Shown here in pieces: positions 33,128 through 42,387 of a stretch of DNA of 64,000 nucleotides (positions are counted from its first letter, which is position 1; the number at the start of each line of letters is the position of its first letter). The notes under the pieces were generated by a model. That model was not told the DNA's origin, did no database searches, and saw only the letters and a program-made list of their open reading frames with translations. A program made the translations under genes and the position numbers. This stretch comes from Phytobacter ursingii (lineage in GTDB: Bacteria > Pseudomonadota > Gammaproteobacteria > Enterobacterales > Enterobacteriaceae): assembly GCA_901456055.1 (NCBI GenBank), contig CABDWT010000003.1:193352-257351 (forward strand), given 5' to 3'.

Positions 33128-35551
33128 ATGAACGGATTGCTCAGCTTCAAACCGGCGAATCAGGATTGCGATTTTGCCAGGATTGCCAAAAAACAGGATC
33201 AGATGTTCCACCGCGTGGCGACGCTTTGCCCGGAACGCGCTGAGATCATCACCGAATCCTTTAAACATTCTGAAGGTAAACCGATTGTTATCCGCCGTGC
33301 GCTGGCGATGGCGGACATCCTGGAAAAAATGAGCATTTACATTGAGCCGGATATGCTCATTGTCGGTAACCAGGCCAGCGCTAACTTCGCCGCGCCGGTC
33401 TTCCCGGAATACTCATTCAACTGGGTAATTGAAGAACTGGATCAATTTGATAAACGCTCAGGCGACAGCTTCCAGGTAAGCGAAGAGACGAAAGCACGCC
33501 TGCGCGTATTGCAGGATTACTGGCAGGGTAAAACCCATCAGGATGAAGTGCTGGCTAACCTGCCGCACATTAACCGCCTGGCGGAAAAACAGGGTGTACT
33601 GCACCGCGGCGGCATCAGTATGTCTGGCGATGGTCACATCATTCCTAACCATGACTTCGTGCTGGAAGTGGGCTACGGCGGTATGCGTGATATCGCGAAA
33701 CAGCACCTGGCGGAAGATACCGACCTGACCGACGAACAAAAAGATTTCTACCAGGCCGTGATCATCACCATGGAAGCGGCACTGAATTACTGTAAGCGCT
33801 TCTCCCTGCTTGCTTAAGAAGAGGCAGCGAAAACGACCGATGCAAAACGTCGCGACGAACTGCAGGCGATGAGCGAGATGTTTGCCCATCTGATGGAAGG
33901 CAAAGCGCGCAACTTCTGGGAAGCCGTAGAGACCGTTTACCTCACACACCTGCTGATGATGATCGAGAGTAACGGTCACTCCTTTTCTTTTGGCCGCTTC
34001 GACCAGTACGTCTGGCCGTTCTACGAAGCGGATATCAATTCTGGCAAAATCAGCAAAGAGAAGGCGCTGGAGATCCTGACCCACTTCTTCATCATGACCA
34101 ACAGCCTCAACAAAGTGCGCCCCTGGGGCCATACCCAGTACAGCGGCGGCTACCCGCTCTATTCCAACCTGATGGTTGGCGGGATGAAGCCAGACGGCAC
34201 TGACGGCACCAATGACCTCTCTTACCTGTCGCTGGAAGCCATGGCACTGACCGGCCTGCCGGAACCTAACCTGAGCGTACGCTTCTCCAAAGATACTCCG
34301 CACTCATTGATGCAAGACTCGGCAAAACTGATCCGTAAAGGCTTCGGCATGCCGTCCATTTTCTGTGACGAAGTGGTGATTCCGGCGATGATGACGCTGG
34401 GCCTGAGTGAAGAAGTCGCGCGCGAATATGCCTCGATGGGCTGCGTGGAAACCGCTATTCCGGGACGCTGGGGCCACCGTGCTACCGGTATGACCTACGT
34501 AAACTTCGGCAAAATCCTTGAACTGGTGATGAACAACGGCTGCGATCCGACAACCGGCGTTCAACTGGTGAAAGTGAACGGCAAAGAAGGCCGCGACATT
34601 GACTACGCCTCCTATGATGAAGTCTGGGCGGCATGGAACCAACTGCTGGCGTTCTACTCCGACCTGGCGGTGGATTGCGACCTGGTTTGCGACCGCGCGC
34701 TGAAATATCACGATGCCGACGCCTTCGCTTCCGCCACCATTAACTGCTGTCTGGAACGCGGTAAGACACTGAAAAATGGCGGCGCGGAGTATGACTTCGT
34801 CAGTTCCTCCAATATCGGGCCATCCGTGGTGGGCGACAGCCTGACCGCAGTGAAGAAACTGGTCTTTGATGACAAGGTGCTGACGCTGAAACAACTGCGT
34901 GACGCCATGGACAGCAATTTTGACGGTATTGAAGGCGCTCGTGTACGTAAGCTTTGCCGTAACGCGCCGAAGTTCGGTAACGATATCGACTATGTGGATA
35001 ACATCGTCGCCGATGTGTTCGAGTCCTATCTCAAACTGTTGCCGAAATATAAAACGGATCGTTATGGCAAAGGACCAAAAGGCTGCGGCTACACCATGTC
35101 AACCTCCAACATCACCTCCTACGTGCCAAATGGTTTTGATGTGGGCGCAACGCCGGATGGCCGTCTGGCGACCATGCCGCTTAACGAAGGAGCGTCACCG
35201 TGCCTCGGCGCGGACAAAGAGGGTCCGACGGCGGTCATTAACTCCATCGCTAAACTACCTAACCAGAAAATTGCCGGTGGTCAGTTGCTGAACATGAAGT
35301 TCACCCCGAGCGCGCTGGAAGGCGAGGATAATCTGGAAAAATTCACCGCCTTTATGGAAGCCGGTCGTGCGAAAAATATTTTCCACAATCAGTTCAACAT
35401 CATCGATTCAAACATCCTGCGGGCGGCAAAAGAACATCCGGAAGATTATCCGAACCTGATGGTGCGCGTCGCCGGTTATTGTGCCCTGTTCTCCACGCTG
35501 ATGCCGGAAGCACAGGATGCGATCATCGCCCGAACTGAACTGAGCTGGTAA
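33128..35551 (+). pseudogene. Glycyl-radical enzyme (YbiW/PflD-like), interrupted by an in-frame TAA
   Basis: The frame from MNGLLSFKPANQDCDFARI (ribosome site GAGGGA) to the stop at 35551 spans 807 codons, the length of E. coli YbiW (810), but codon 230 is TAA at 33815-33817. No frame change occurs: the sequence reads RFSLLA-stop-EEAAKTTDAKRRDEL, where YbiW has a sense codon. The rest is well kept: ESNGHS, the catalytic cysteine in MGCVET (about codon 439), and the C-terminal glycyl loop RVAGYCALF (Gly near codon 783). The active-site segment GRWGHRATGM resembles YbiW and lacks the aspartate of glycerol dehydratases. YbiW and PflD open anhydro-hexitol 6-phosphates. Translation could restart at 33869, but half an enzyme should be inactive. 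Earlier in-frame starts (33068, 33095) are possible. Confidence 0.85.
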
Positions 35552-35563
35552 GTGTGAGGTGAT

Positions 35564-36478
35564 ATGAAAACTGGCCTGATTTCACGTATTCAGCGTTATT
35601 CCACCAAGGATGGTCCGGGGCTGCGCAGTACGGTGTTTATGCAGCAGTGCAACCTGCGCTGCCAGTGGTGCGCAAATCCTGAAACGCTCAGGTCAGGATT
35701 CAACGTCTTCTGGTTCAAGGAGCGGTGTCGCCAGTGCGGCACCTGCGTGCAGGCGGCGGCCAATAACGCCATCACCTTCGCCGAACCCGGCCAGGGCGTG
35801 GTCATTGACCGTAAACGCTGCACTAACCTGCTGGATATGGTTGATGCCTGCCCCTACGACGCCTATGAAAAGGTTGGCAAGGAGATGACCTCGCAGGCGC
35901 TGGCAGATCTGCTGCTGCGGGATAAAACCTTTTACGACGAAAGCGGCGGCGGCGTCACCTTCTCCGGCGGCGAGCCCGCCCTGCAGGCAGAGTTTGTTAC
36001 CGAAACCGCACACATTCTCAGCGCAGCGGGAGTTCATCTTTGTCTCGACACCGCAGGTAATATACGTCGCGACAAACTGTTGCCGCTGGTCGATGCGGTG
36101 GACATGGTCTCCTACGATTTCAAAGCATTCGATCCGGAAATCCATCTCACCTGTACCGGCGTAGATAACCGACTGATCCTTGAAAATGCCAAAACGATCG
36201 CGGCAACGGGTAAGCCGATCCTGGCACGGATGGTGATCGTGCCGACACGCAACGATCAGCCGGAAGATATTCGTAAACGGCTCGAGTTTATTCGCAGCCT
36301 GGGCAGTGCCGTACAGCAGGTCGATATTCTCGAATATCACATCTACGGTATCGGTAAATACGAAAAACTCGACATGCCCTATTTGCTTAACGGGATTCCC
36401 CCCGTACAGCGCGAAATGACCGAGCAGATTAAACAGTACGCCGAAGATATTGGCTTAAAAGCCACCATCGGCGGTTAA
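35564..36478 (+). CDS. Glycyl-radical enzyme activating protein (radical SAM)
   Basis: The 304-residue protein cleaves S-adenosylmethionine to put the glycyl radical on its partner, the product of the preceding gene. The radical SAM cysteines C29, C33 and C36 lie in QQCNLRCQWC. The GGEP-type motif FSGGEPALQ follows the inserted ferredoxin-like region, in which the usual two four-cysteine clusters are incomplete (CRQCGTC, then C..ACP), as also in E. coli YbiY. It starts 12 bases after the enzyme gene with ribosome site GAGG. The frame is intact although its partner gene has a stop codon. Confidence 0.93.
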   Translation: MKTGLISRIQRYSTKDGPGLRSTVFMQQCNLRCQWCANPETLRSGFNVFWFKERCRQCGTCVQAAANNAITFAEPGQGVVIDRKRCTNLLDMVDACPYDAYEKVGKEMTSQALADLLLRDKTFYDESGGGVTFSGGEPALQAEFVTETAHILSAAGVHLCLDTAGNIRRDKLLPLVDAVDMVSYDFKAFDPEIHLTCTGVDNRLILENAKTIAATGKPILARMVIVPTRNDQPEDIRKRLEFIRSLGSAVQQVDILEYHIYGIGKYEKLDMPYLLNGIPPVQREMTEQIKQYAEDIGLKATIGG

Positions 36479-36487
36479 GGAAAAAAG

Positions 36488-37231
36488 ATGCTGAATTTTA
36501 TTATTACCCAGTCATACGAAGAGATGAGCGCGCTTGCAGCCCGGCGCGTAGCTAAAGCGCTTGCCCGCAAACCCGATTTAGTGATGGCGCTCCCTACAGG
36601 CGGTACGCCGGTTGGGCTGCTGGCAGAGATGAGCCGCATGGCGCAGGAAAAAGAGGCGGATTTCTCACGTGCTTTTTCATTCAATATTGACGAATACATC
36701 CCGCTGAAAAAAGACGATCCGCAGAGCTACTACTGGTTTCTTGATCACCACTTCTATCAGCATGCCAATGTGCCGCCGGAGAACCGTTTCGTTCCCGACG
36801 TGCTGGCAAAAGACCTGAATGAAGAATGCGCCCGCTATGAACGTGCGATTGTCGATCATGGCGATTTTGATATGACCGTGCTCGGCATTGGCCACGACGG
36901 GCATATTGGCTTTAATGAACCGCACGCCACCCACAGCCCGGTTTGCCATGTCATCAATCTAAACGAAGAGACGATCGAGGCAAACGCGCGTTTCTTTTCG
37001 CGCCAGGAAGACGTGCCGCGTCAGGCTATCACCCTCGGCATGGGCACCATACTGAAAAGTAAAGAGATTGTACTGATCGCCAACGGTAAATCCAAAGCCC
37101 AGGTTATGAAGCAACTGCACGATTGCACGGCTATCGACCCGATGTTTCCAGCCTCTTTCCTGCTGCTACATCCGAATGTAACCGTTATTTGCGATAACGA
37201 AGCGGCATCGCTGATTTCGTCATTGAGGTGA
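36488..37231 (+). CDS. Glucosamine-6-phosphate deaminase-like protein (NagB family)
   Basis: NagB enzymes convert glucosamine 6-phosphate to fructose 6-phosphate and ammonia. The 247-residue protein has the family motifs LPTGGTPVGLL (residues 36-46), FNIDEYIPL with the catalytic aspartate near 73, and LGIGHDGHIGFNEPH with the Asp-His-Glu relay. It is shorter and clearly different from the housekeeping E. coli NagB (266 residues; GVGNDGHIAFNEP), so it is a paralogue and may prefer another amino sugar phosphate. It begins nine bases after the activase and ends four bases before the nagA-like gene. Confidence 0.88.
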   Translation: MLNFIITQSYEEMSALAARRVAKALARKPDLVMALPTGGTPVGLLAEMSRMAQEKEADFSRAFSFNIDEYIPLKKDDPQSYYWFLDHHFYQHANVPPENRFVPDVLAKDLNEECARYERAIVDHGDFDMTVLGIGHDGHIGFNEPHATHSPVCHVINLNEETIEANARFFSRQEDVPRQAITLGMGTILKSKEIVLIANGKSKAQVMKQLHDCTAIDPMFPASFLLLHPNVTVICDNEAASLISSLR

Positions 37232-37235
37232 GCGT

Positions 37236-38381
37236 ATGATCATCCAAAGTGAACGTGTATGGCTCTCCGGCGGGTTTTACCCGGCGAATATAACCGTAGA
37301 AGAGGGGCGAATCAGTCACATTGCCATCGGGCTGACGCACCATGCCGCCCATGATTTCGGCTCGCGTCGTATTATCCCTGGCCTGATTGACAGCCATGCT
37401 CACGGTGGATGGAATTACGACACCAATGAAAACGATCCGGAAGGCCTGCGCCGCTGGGCGGTAAATCTTCCGGCAGAAGGGGTCACAGCATTTTGTCCGA
37501 CCACCGTGACGGATGAAGACGCCACGCTACTGGCGGCGCTGGAAAATATCTCCCGTGTAATGGATGAAGGCAACGCGGGCGCGGAGATCCTCGGCATCCA
37601 TTTTGAAGGCCCGTTCCTGTGCCAGAAATACCGCGGCGCACAGCCGGAAAAACAGATCCGTCCGGCGAACATCGCGCAGTTTCAGGGTTTTGAGAAGGCC
37701 GCAAACAATCGCATCATCGCCATTACGCTGGCGCCAGAAGAGGATGCCGATCTTGCCCTCACCCGTTATTGCACGCAGCGGGGGATTGTCGTCAATATGG
37801 GCCATTCAGACGCCACATTTGAACAAGCACTGGAGGCCGTCGCTAACGGCGCCAAAAACGTTACCCATGTTTATAACGGCATGGCGAAATATGTAAACCG
37901 CGAACCGGGCCTGCTCGGCGCAGCCTTTCGCCTGGATGGGCTGTACGGCGAAGTCATCGCCGATGGCATTTTCGTGGGTCTGGTGTCGGCATCTCACCTC
38001 TATCGCCTGAAAAATGATGACTACGTCATCATGATCAGCGACTCGATGAAAGCCAAAGGTTGCCCGCCAGGCCGCTATATGTTCGGCGGCGAACCCATGA
38101 TTCTGGGTGAAGATGGCGCAACACGACGCGAAGATGGTGTCCTGGTTGGCAGCACGCTGCAACTTAATCGCGGCTTATACAATATGGTAGAAAGAGCGAT
38201 GGTGCCCTTTGGCGCGGCATTGAAATCCTGCACGATTAACCCGGCGCGCCTGCTGGGGCTGGACGGACACAAAGGCACGCTTCAACGCGGTTATGACGCA
38301 GATATTGTGGTGCTGGAGGATAATTATGATGTGCACACCACGTTCTGTGGTGGCGAGGTGGCATACAGCATTGCCGGATGA
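37236..38381 (+). CDS. N-acetylglucosamine-6-phosphate deacetylase-like amidohydrolase (NagA family)
   Basis: NagA removes acetate from GlcNAc 6-phosphate. The 381-residue protein has the amidohydrolase metal motif DSHAHGGW (about residue 53), the metal-bridging EGPFL near 129, histidines in NMGHSDA and THVYNGM, and the catalytic aspartate in MISDSMKAKG. The C-terminal segment INPARLLGLDGHKGTLQRGYDADIVVL is typical of the family. It is last in the operon with the glycyl-radical enzyme, activase and NagB-like genes. As with its neighbour, it is a paralogue set apart from the main nag operon, so substrate may differ. Confidence 0.9.
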   Translation: MIIQSERVWLSGGFYPANITVEEGRISHIAIGLTHHAAHDFGSRRIIPGLIDSHAHGGWNYDTNENDPEGLRRWAVNLPAEGVTAFCPTTVTDEDATLLAALENISRVMDEGNAGAEILGIHFEGPFLCQKYRGAQPEKQIRPANIAQFQGFEKAANNRIIAITLAPEEDADLALTRYCTQRGIVVNMGHSDATFEQALEAVANGAKNVTHVYNGMAKYVNREPGLLGAAFRLDGLYGEVIADGIFVGLVSASHLYRLKNDDYVIMISDSMKAKGCPPGRYMFGGEPMILGEDGATRREDGVLVGSTLQLNRGLYNMVERAMVPFGAALKSCTINPARLLGLDGHKGTLQRGYDADIVVLEDNYDVHTTFCGGEVAYSIAG

Positions 38382-38408
38382 TGCGATCACCCGGCGTTTT
38401 CCGCTGGC

Positions 38409-39302
<894 letters not shown>

Positions 39303-39340
39303 TTACCTCATCAATCGCGTGTTGTTATTTGTTGCGCTAC

Positions 39341-39372
39341 GAACATCTATCCGTTTAGACGTCCAGATGTAA
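39341..39372 (-). promoter_or_regulatory. Met boxes upstream of metF
   Basis: Four contiguous eight-base units, GAACATCT-ATCCGTTT-AGACGTCC-AGATGTAA, approximate the MetJ consensus AGACGTCT, with the third unit matching in seven of eight positions. They lie 42-73 bases before the metF start. 39373-39560 shows no convincing gene. Confidence 0.75.
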
Positions 39373-39560
39373 AAATGACGGAAAAGCGGAAGAACGTCAA
39401 CTGGAAAATCATCATAATGCGTGAGGAATGTTCAGCGAAGATGAAAAAAATTCAGGGAGGCATTCAATGACGAGCCAGACTCGGTTTCACCCACACCGTG
39501 TAATGGCGGGGAATCCCGGCTTCGCTGACGTTTCACCGGGATTCATATTGGCTCAAACGA

Positions 39561-41117
39561 TTACTGTTTTACGTCAGACACCCGCATGCCTTTTAGCTGT
39601 TCATCTGTCAGCGTCTGCCCCGCTTTAAAATAATCGACGACAGCGTTAGAAACATCATAACTTCCTGATGTATTTCGCACTTTTCCCTCAGTAAATGCAG
39701 TAAAACCGTCACCGCCATCGGCGAGGAAACTGTTAGTGGCAACGTGATAAATCGTTGCATCCTCGATCGGGCTGCCGTTAAGCGTTAGCGCAGTAACCCG
39801 CTGGCCAACCGGTTTGCTACTGTCGTACTTCATCTCCAGACCTTTGGAAACCTGTAACACGCCGTTGCTCAGACCCGCCCCATGCTCCATAAGGCTGCGC
39901 AATTGTTTACCGGTTAAGTCCATGGTGACGAGTTCATTGGAAAAAGGAAACGCGCTGATAATCGCGCCCATGCTGATTGCGCCTGCCGGAATTTCGCTAC
40001 GAATGCCCCCCGAGTTGGTGAGTGCCAATTGCGTGTTTTTACCCGCCGCGAGGAGCAAGGCATCTGCTGCCAGATTACCTAAAGATGAAGACTCGCCATA
40101 AGCACGGGTTAACTCAACGGGCGACCGGGCAACCGTTTGTTCGACAAGGGCGTTCAGTTTTTTATTCCAGCCATCTATTACCTGTTTGGTCTGCGGATCG
40201 GGCTTCCATTCATCAGCAAAAATAGTTTTCAGTTCAAAACCCTTCACGGTGAAGTGATGCGGCTTCTCCTGGTAATCCAACACCAGTTTACCCACATCAA
40301 TACCGCCGCTGTCAGTCGACAGAATCAGAGTGTTTCCCACCTTGATTGGCTCTGGCGTACCAACATGGGCGTGACCGGTAATAAGGATATCCAGCCCGTT
40401 AACCCGGCTTGCGGTTTGAATATCCTTATCCAGTGCACGGCGGACGTCAGTACTCCCCTGGCTGGACTGGCGCGCGGGCACACCTTCATGAATCAGCGCC
40501 ACCGTAAGATCAACTTTGTCTTTCAGCTCATCGATATAATGTTGCAGCCACTTAATTTCATCACGCGCTTCAATACCCACGCGCATCGCGGCGGAAACCG
40601 TATCGTCAAACGCAAACACGCCGTGAAGCCCGATAACGCCAATCTTCACGCCGTCTTTTTCAATGATGGTATACGGCTTATCCCATAACGTCTTATTACT
40701 GTTCTGATAAAAAATGTTGCCCTGCACAATCGGGAAGTTCGCCTGACTGAGCTGTAACAGCGTATTGTCCCAGCCATGATCAAATTCATGATTGCCCATC
40801 GTAACGGCATCAAACGGCATGGTATTCATAATATCGATAATGGCTTTGCCCTTTGTCATGCTGCTGATATAAGGGCCAGTAAAATAGTCACCCGCATCAA
40901 AAAACCAGGTCGCTTTATTTTTCTTTTTTTCCTGTTTTACCAGGGTGGTGATATTCGCCCAGCCGCCAATATCACGCTTACCGTTCGCAATCCATGGCAC
41001 TTTGTACGGTTCAACATGGGCGTGCAGATCGTTGGTATAAATAAGGGTGACATCTTTCGCACTAGCCCAAAACGGCATGGTCAATAAAACGCCAGCGACA
41101 ACCATTTTTAACTTCAT
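39561..41117 (-). CDS. Periplasmic 5'-nucleotidase / cyclic phosphodiesterase family protein
   Basis: The 518-residue protein starts [20 protein letters not shown], a clear signal peptide, then a two-domain UshA/YfkN-like nucleotidase. Metal-site motifs are TNDLHAH (about 28-34), [20 protein letters not shown] and ITGHAHVG; the C-terminal 5'-nucleotidase domain begins near residue 335 with [15 protein letters not shown] and [18 protein letters not shown] two codons upstream could also start the frame, but AAGGGA is correctly spaced for the ATG. It probably removes phosphate from nucleotides in the periplasm. It is not between metF and metL in E. coli, so it is accessory here. A hairpin with AATCCCGG arms (39512-39544) follows its stop. 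Confidence 0.88.
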   Translation of the reverse strand: MKLKMVVAGVLLTMPFWASAKDVTLIYTNDLHAHVEPYKVPWIANGKRDIGGWANITTLVKQEKKKNKATWFFDAGDYFTGPYISSMTKGKAIIDIMNTMPFDAVTMGNHEFDHGWDNTLLQLSQANFPIVQGNIFYQNSNKTLWDKPYTIIEKDGVKIGVIGLHGVFAFDDTVSAAMRVGIEARDEIKWLQHYIDELKDKVDLTVALIHEGVPARQSSQGSTDVRRALDKDIQTASRVNGLDILITGHAHVGTPEPIKVGNTLILSTDSGGIDVGKLVLDYQEKPHHFTVKGFELKTIFADEWKPDPQTKQVIDGWNKKLNALVEQTVARSPVELTRAYGESSSLGNLAADALLLAAGKNTQLALTNSGGIRSEIPAGAISMGAIISAFPFSNELVTMDLTGKQLRSLMEHGAGLSNGVLQVSKGLEMKYDSSKPVGQRVTALTLNGSPIEDATIYHVATNSFLADGGDGFTAFTEGKVRNTSGSYDVSNAVVDYFKAGQTLTDEQLKGMRVSDVKQ

Positions 41118-41250
41118 AATCAATCCCTTTCAGTCATATAAAGAATCCCTACCTTACGTTCTGAAAGGGTTTTTTATGTGAGTGTGTTCACATCCATTTG
41201 CAATAGTTGCAGGGCAAAATCAACGACCATGAAAAATCGTTGGTCGCATC

Positions 41251-42387
41251 ATGTCTGCTTTATTCACGATTAACACCTGCAAATCCTACGGTTGCCGTAA
41301 TCTGGGCCTGGCGGAATCGCCCGATTATGTCTGGCCGGATTATCGTCTGGGCTTTGCCGCACTTCATTGCCGCGCCTGTGGGAGCTACCCGCCCCTCTTC
41401 AATGAGCGGCAATTTCGCGACTGGTTATCGGCATGGTTGACAGAATATGCCGCCGAAAGCGGTTTGTTTTGCCCGGCGTGTTATCAAAAAACGCGTATTC
41501 GTTATGGCCATAATCCATTAGGTACACAGCGTTTACAGTGCCGAAGCTGTAAAAAGGTATGGACGCCAGGCAACGTTTTACAGGAGCAAACTGTCCCCTT
41601 AACACAGCTCATCACGACCCCCCTTATCGTTCCTTTTCAGGGAGCAAGGGCTGACCAAAAACTCTACGCTCTTTTTAGCTTTGATGCGCTTCGCGGCCAT
41701 GTTGTCCATGTCTCTACCAATTTCACGTCTCATCCGGCAGGAGATTCTCTGCTTTATCAATGGAAAGGCGTCGCAGAACCCCTCTGCAGGCATGAAAATA
41801 TTATCGAGCGCGTAAATTTTCGCGCGGAGCAATTTCTTGGTCGTAGTCAATTTGATGAAGTTCAATATGCAAGCGCGGAGCAAAAAAGGAATGCCAGGGG
41901 TGCTATTCTGCGTCCCGTTATTGCCGCACATGGTCATTTCCGGGTATTAAAAATCCTTTTCCCCGATGTTATGACGCATATCGTCGCACATGAATGTTTT
42001 TTGCGTGGTGCGGTGATCACTGCATGGTCAGGGCTATTTCGTCGTCAGCAAGGCGCTTTATGGTTTATAGAAGAGGAGATCGTTGATGCTGGCTGCACTG
42101 CCCCCTGGCGTGCACGCGGGAAAACGTATCACGGCTGGTGGCAAAACCGCTGGCAGCTCTGGCAGCAGGGAAACAATTTAAAGATGACCTGTTCATTAAC
42201 AGGAGGAGATGAAAGTCTGGCCGAAACGCTGTCGCTTGCCGCCAGCAGACATTTCGTCCACTGGCTTCATCAGCAGTCTGCCTTTCTAAATCTCGGCCAG
42301 TATTCCGCTCGCCGTGTTACTCAATCACTGAAAGTACTGGCCCGGCAATATAACGTAGCGCTTACAGCAACTGCGCCAGACGGTTAA
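41251..42387 (+). CDS. Zinc-ribbon protein of unknown function with IS1 InsA-like ribbon
   Basis: I do not recognise this 378-residue protein by name. Its first 105 residues hold two probable zinc ribbons: C10/C15 with C40/C43, and C74/C77 with C97/C100. The second (CPACYQK..NPLGTQRLQCRSCKKVW) resembles the ribbon of IS1 InsA and other transposase DNA-binding domains. The remaining 270 residues, with strand-like LYALFSFDALRGHVVHVSTN and many Trp and Arg residues, could be a worn RNase H-like domain, but I cannot identify catalytic acids. No inverted repeats or target duplication were seen around it. Its end overlaps the end of metL by 26 bases. Confidence 0.72.
   Translation: MSALFTINTCKSYGCRNLGLAESPDYVWPDYRLGFAALHCRACGSYPPLFNERQFRDWLSAWLTEYAAESGLFCPACYQKTRIRYGHNPLGTQRLQCRSCKKVWTPGNVLQEQTVPLTQLITTPLIVPFQGARADQKLYALFSFDALRGHVVHVSTNFTSHPAGDSLLYQWKGVAEPLCRHENIIERVNFRAEQFLGRSQFDEVQYASAEQKRNARGAILRPVIAAHGHFRVLKILFPDVMTHIVAHECFLRGAVITAWSGLFRRQQGALWFIEEEIVDAGCTAPWRARGKTYHGWWQNRWQLWQQGNNLKMTCSLTGGDESLAETLSLAASRHFVHWLHQQSAFLNLGQYSARRVTQSLKVLARQYNVALTATAPDG

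Noticed and set aside
33815-33817. Recoding of the TAA as a non-standard amino acid
   Set aside because: Selenocysteine uses UGA and pyrrolysine UAG; enterobacteria have no known UAA recoding, and no frameshift signal is needed since the frame is unchanged.
33128-35551. B12-independent glycerol dehydratase as identity of the radical enzyme
   Set aside because: The active-site region after GCVE resembles YbiW (WGHRATGM) and lacks the aspartate and flanking sequence of the clostridial dehydratase.
39467-39628. 54-codon plus-strand frame after GGGAGG, beginning MTSQTRFHPHRV
   Set aside because: It has a good ribosome site but runs antisense into the nucleotidase gene, lacks a promoter I can see and matches nothing known; kept only as a weak possibility.
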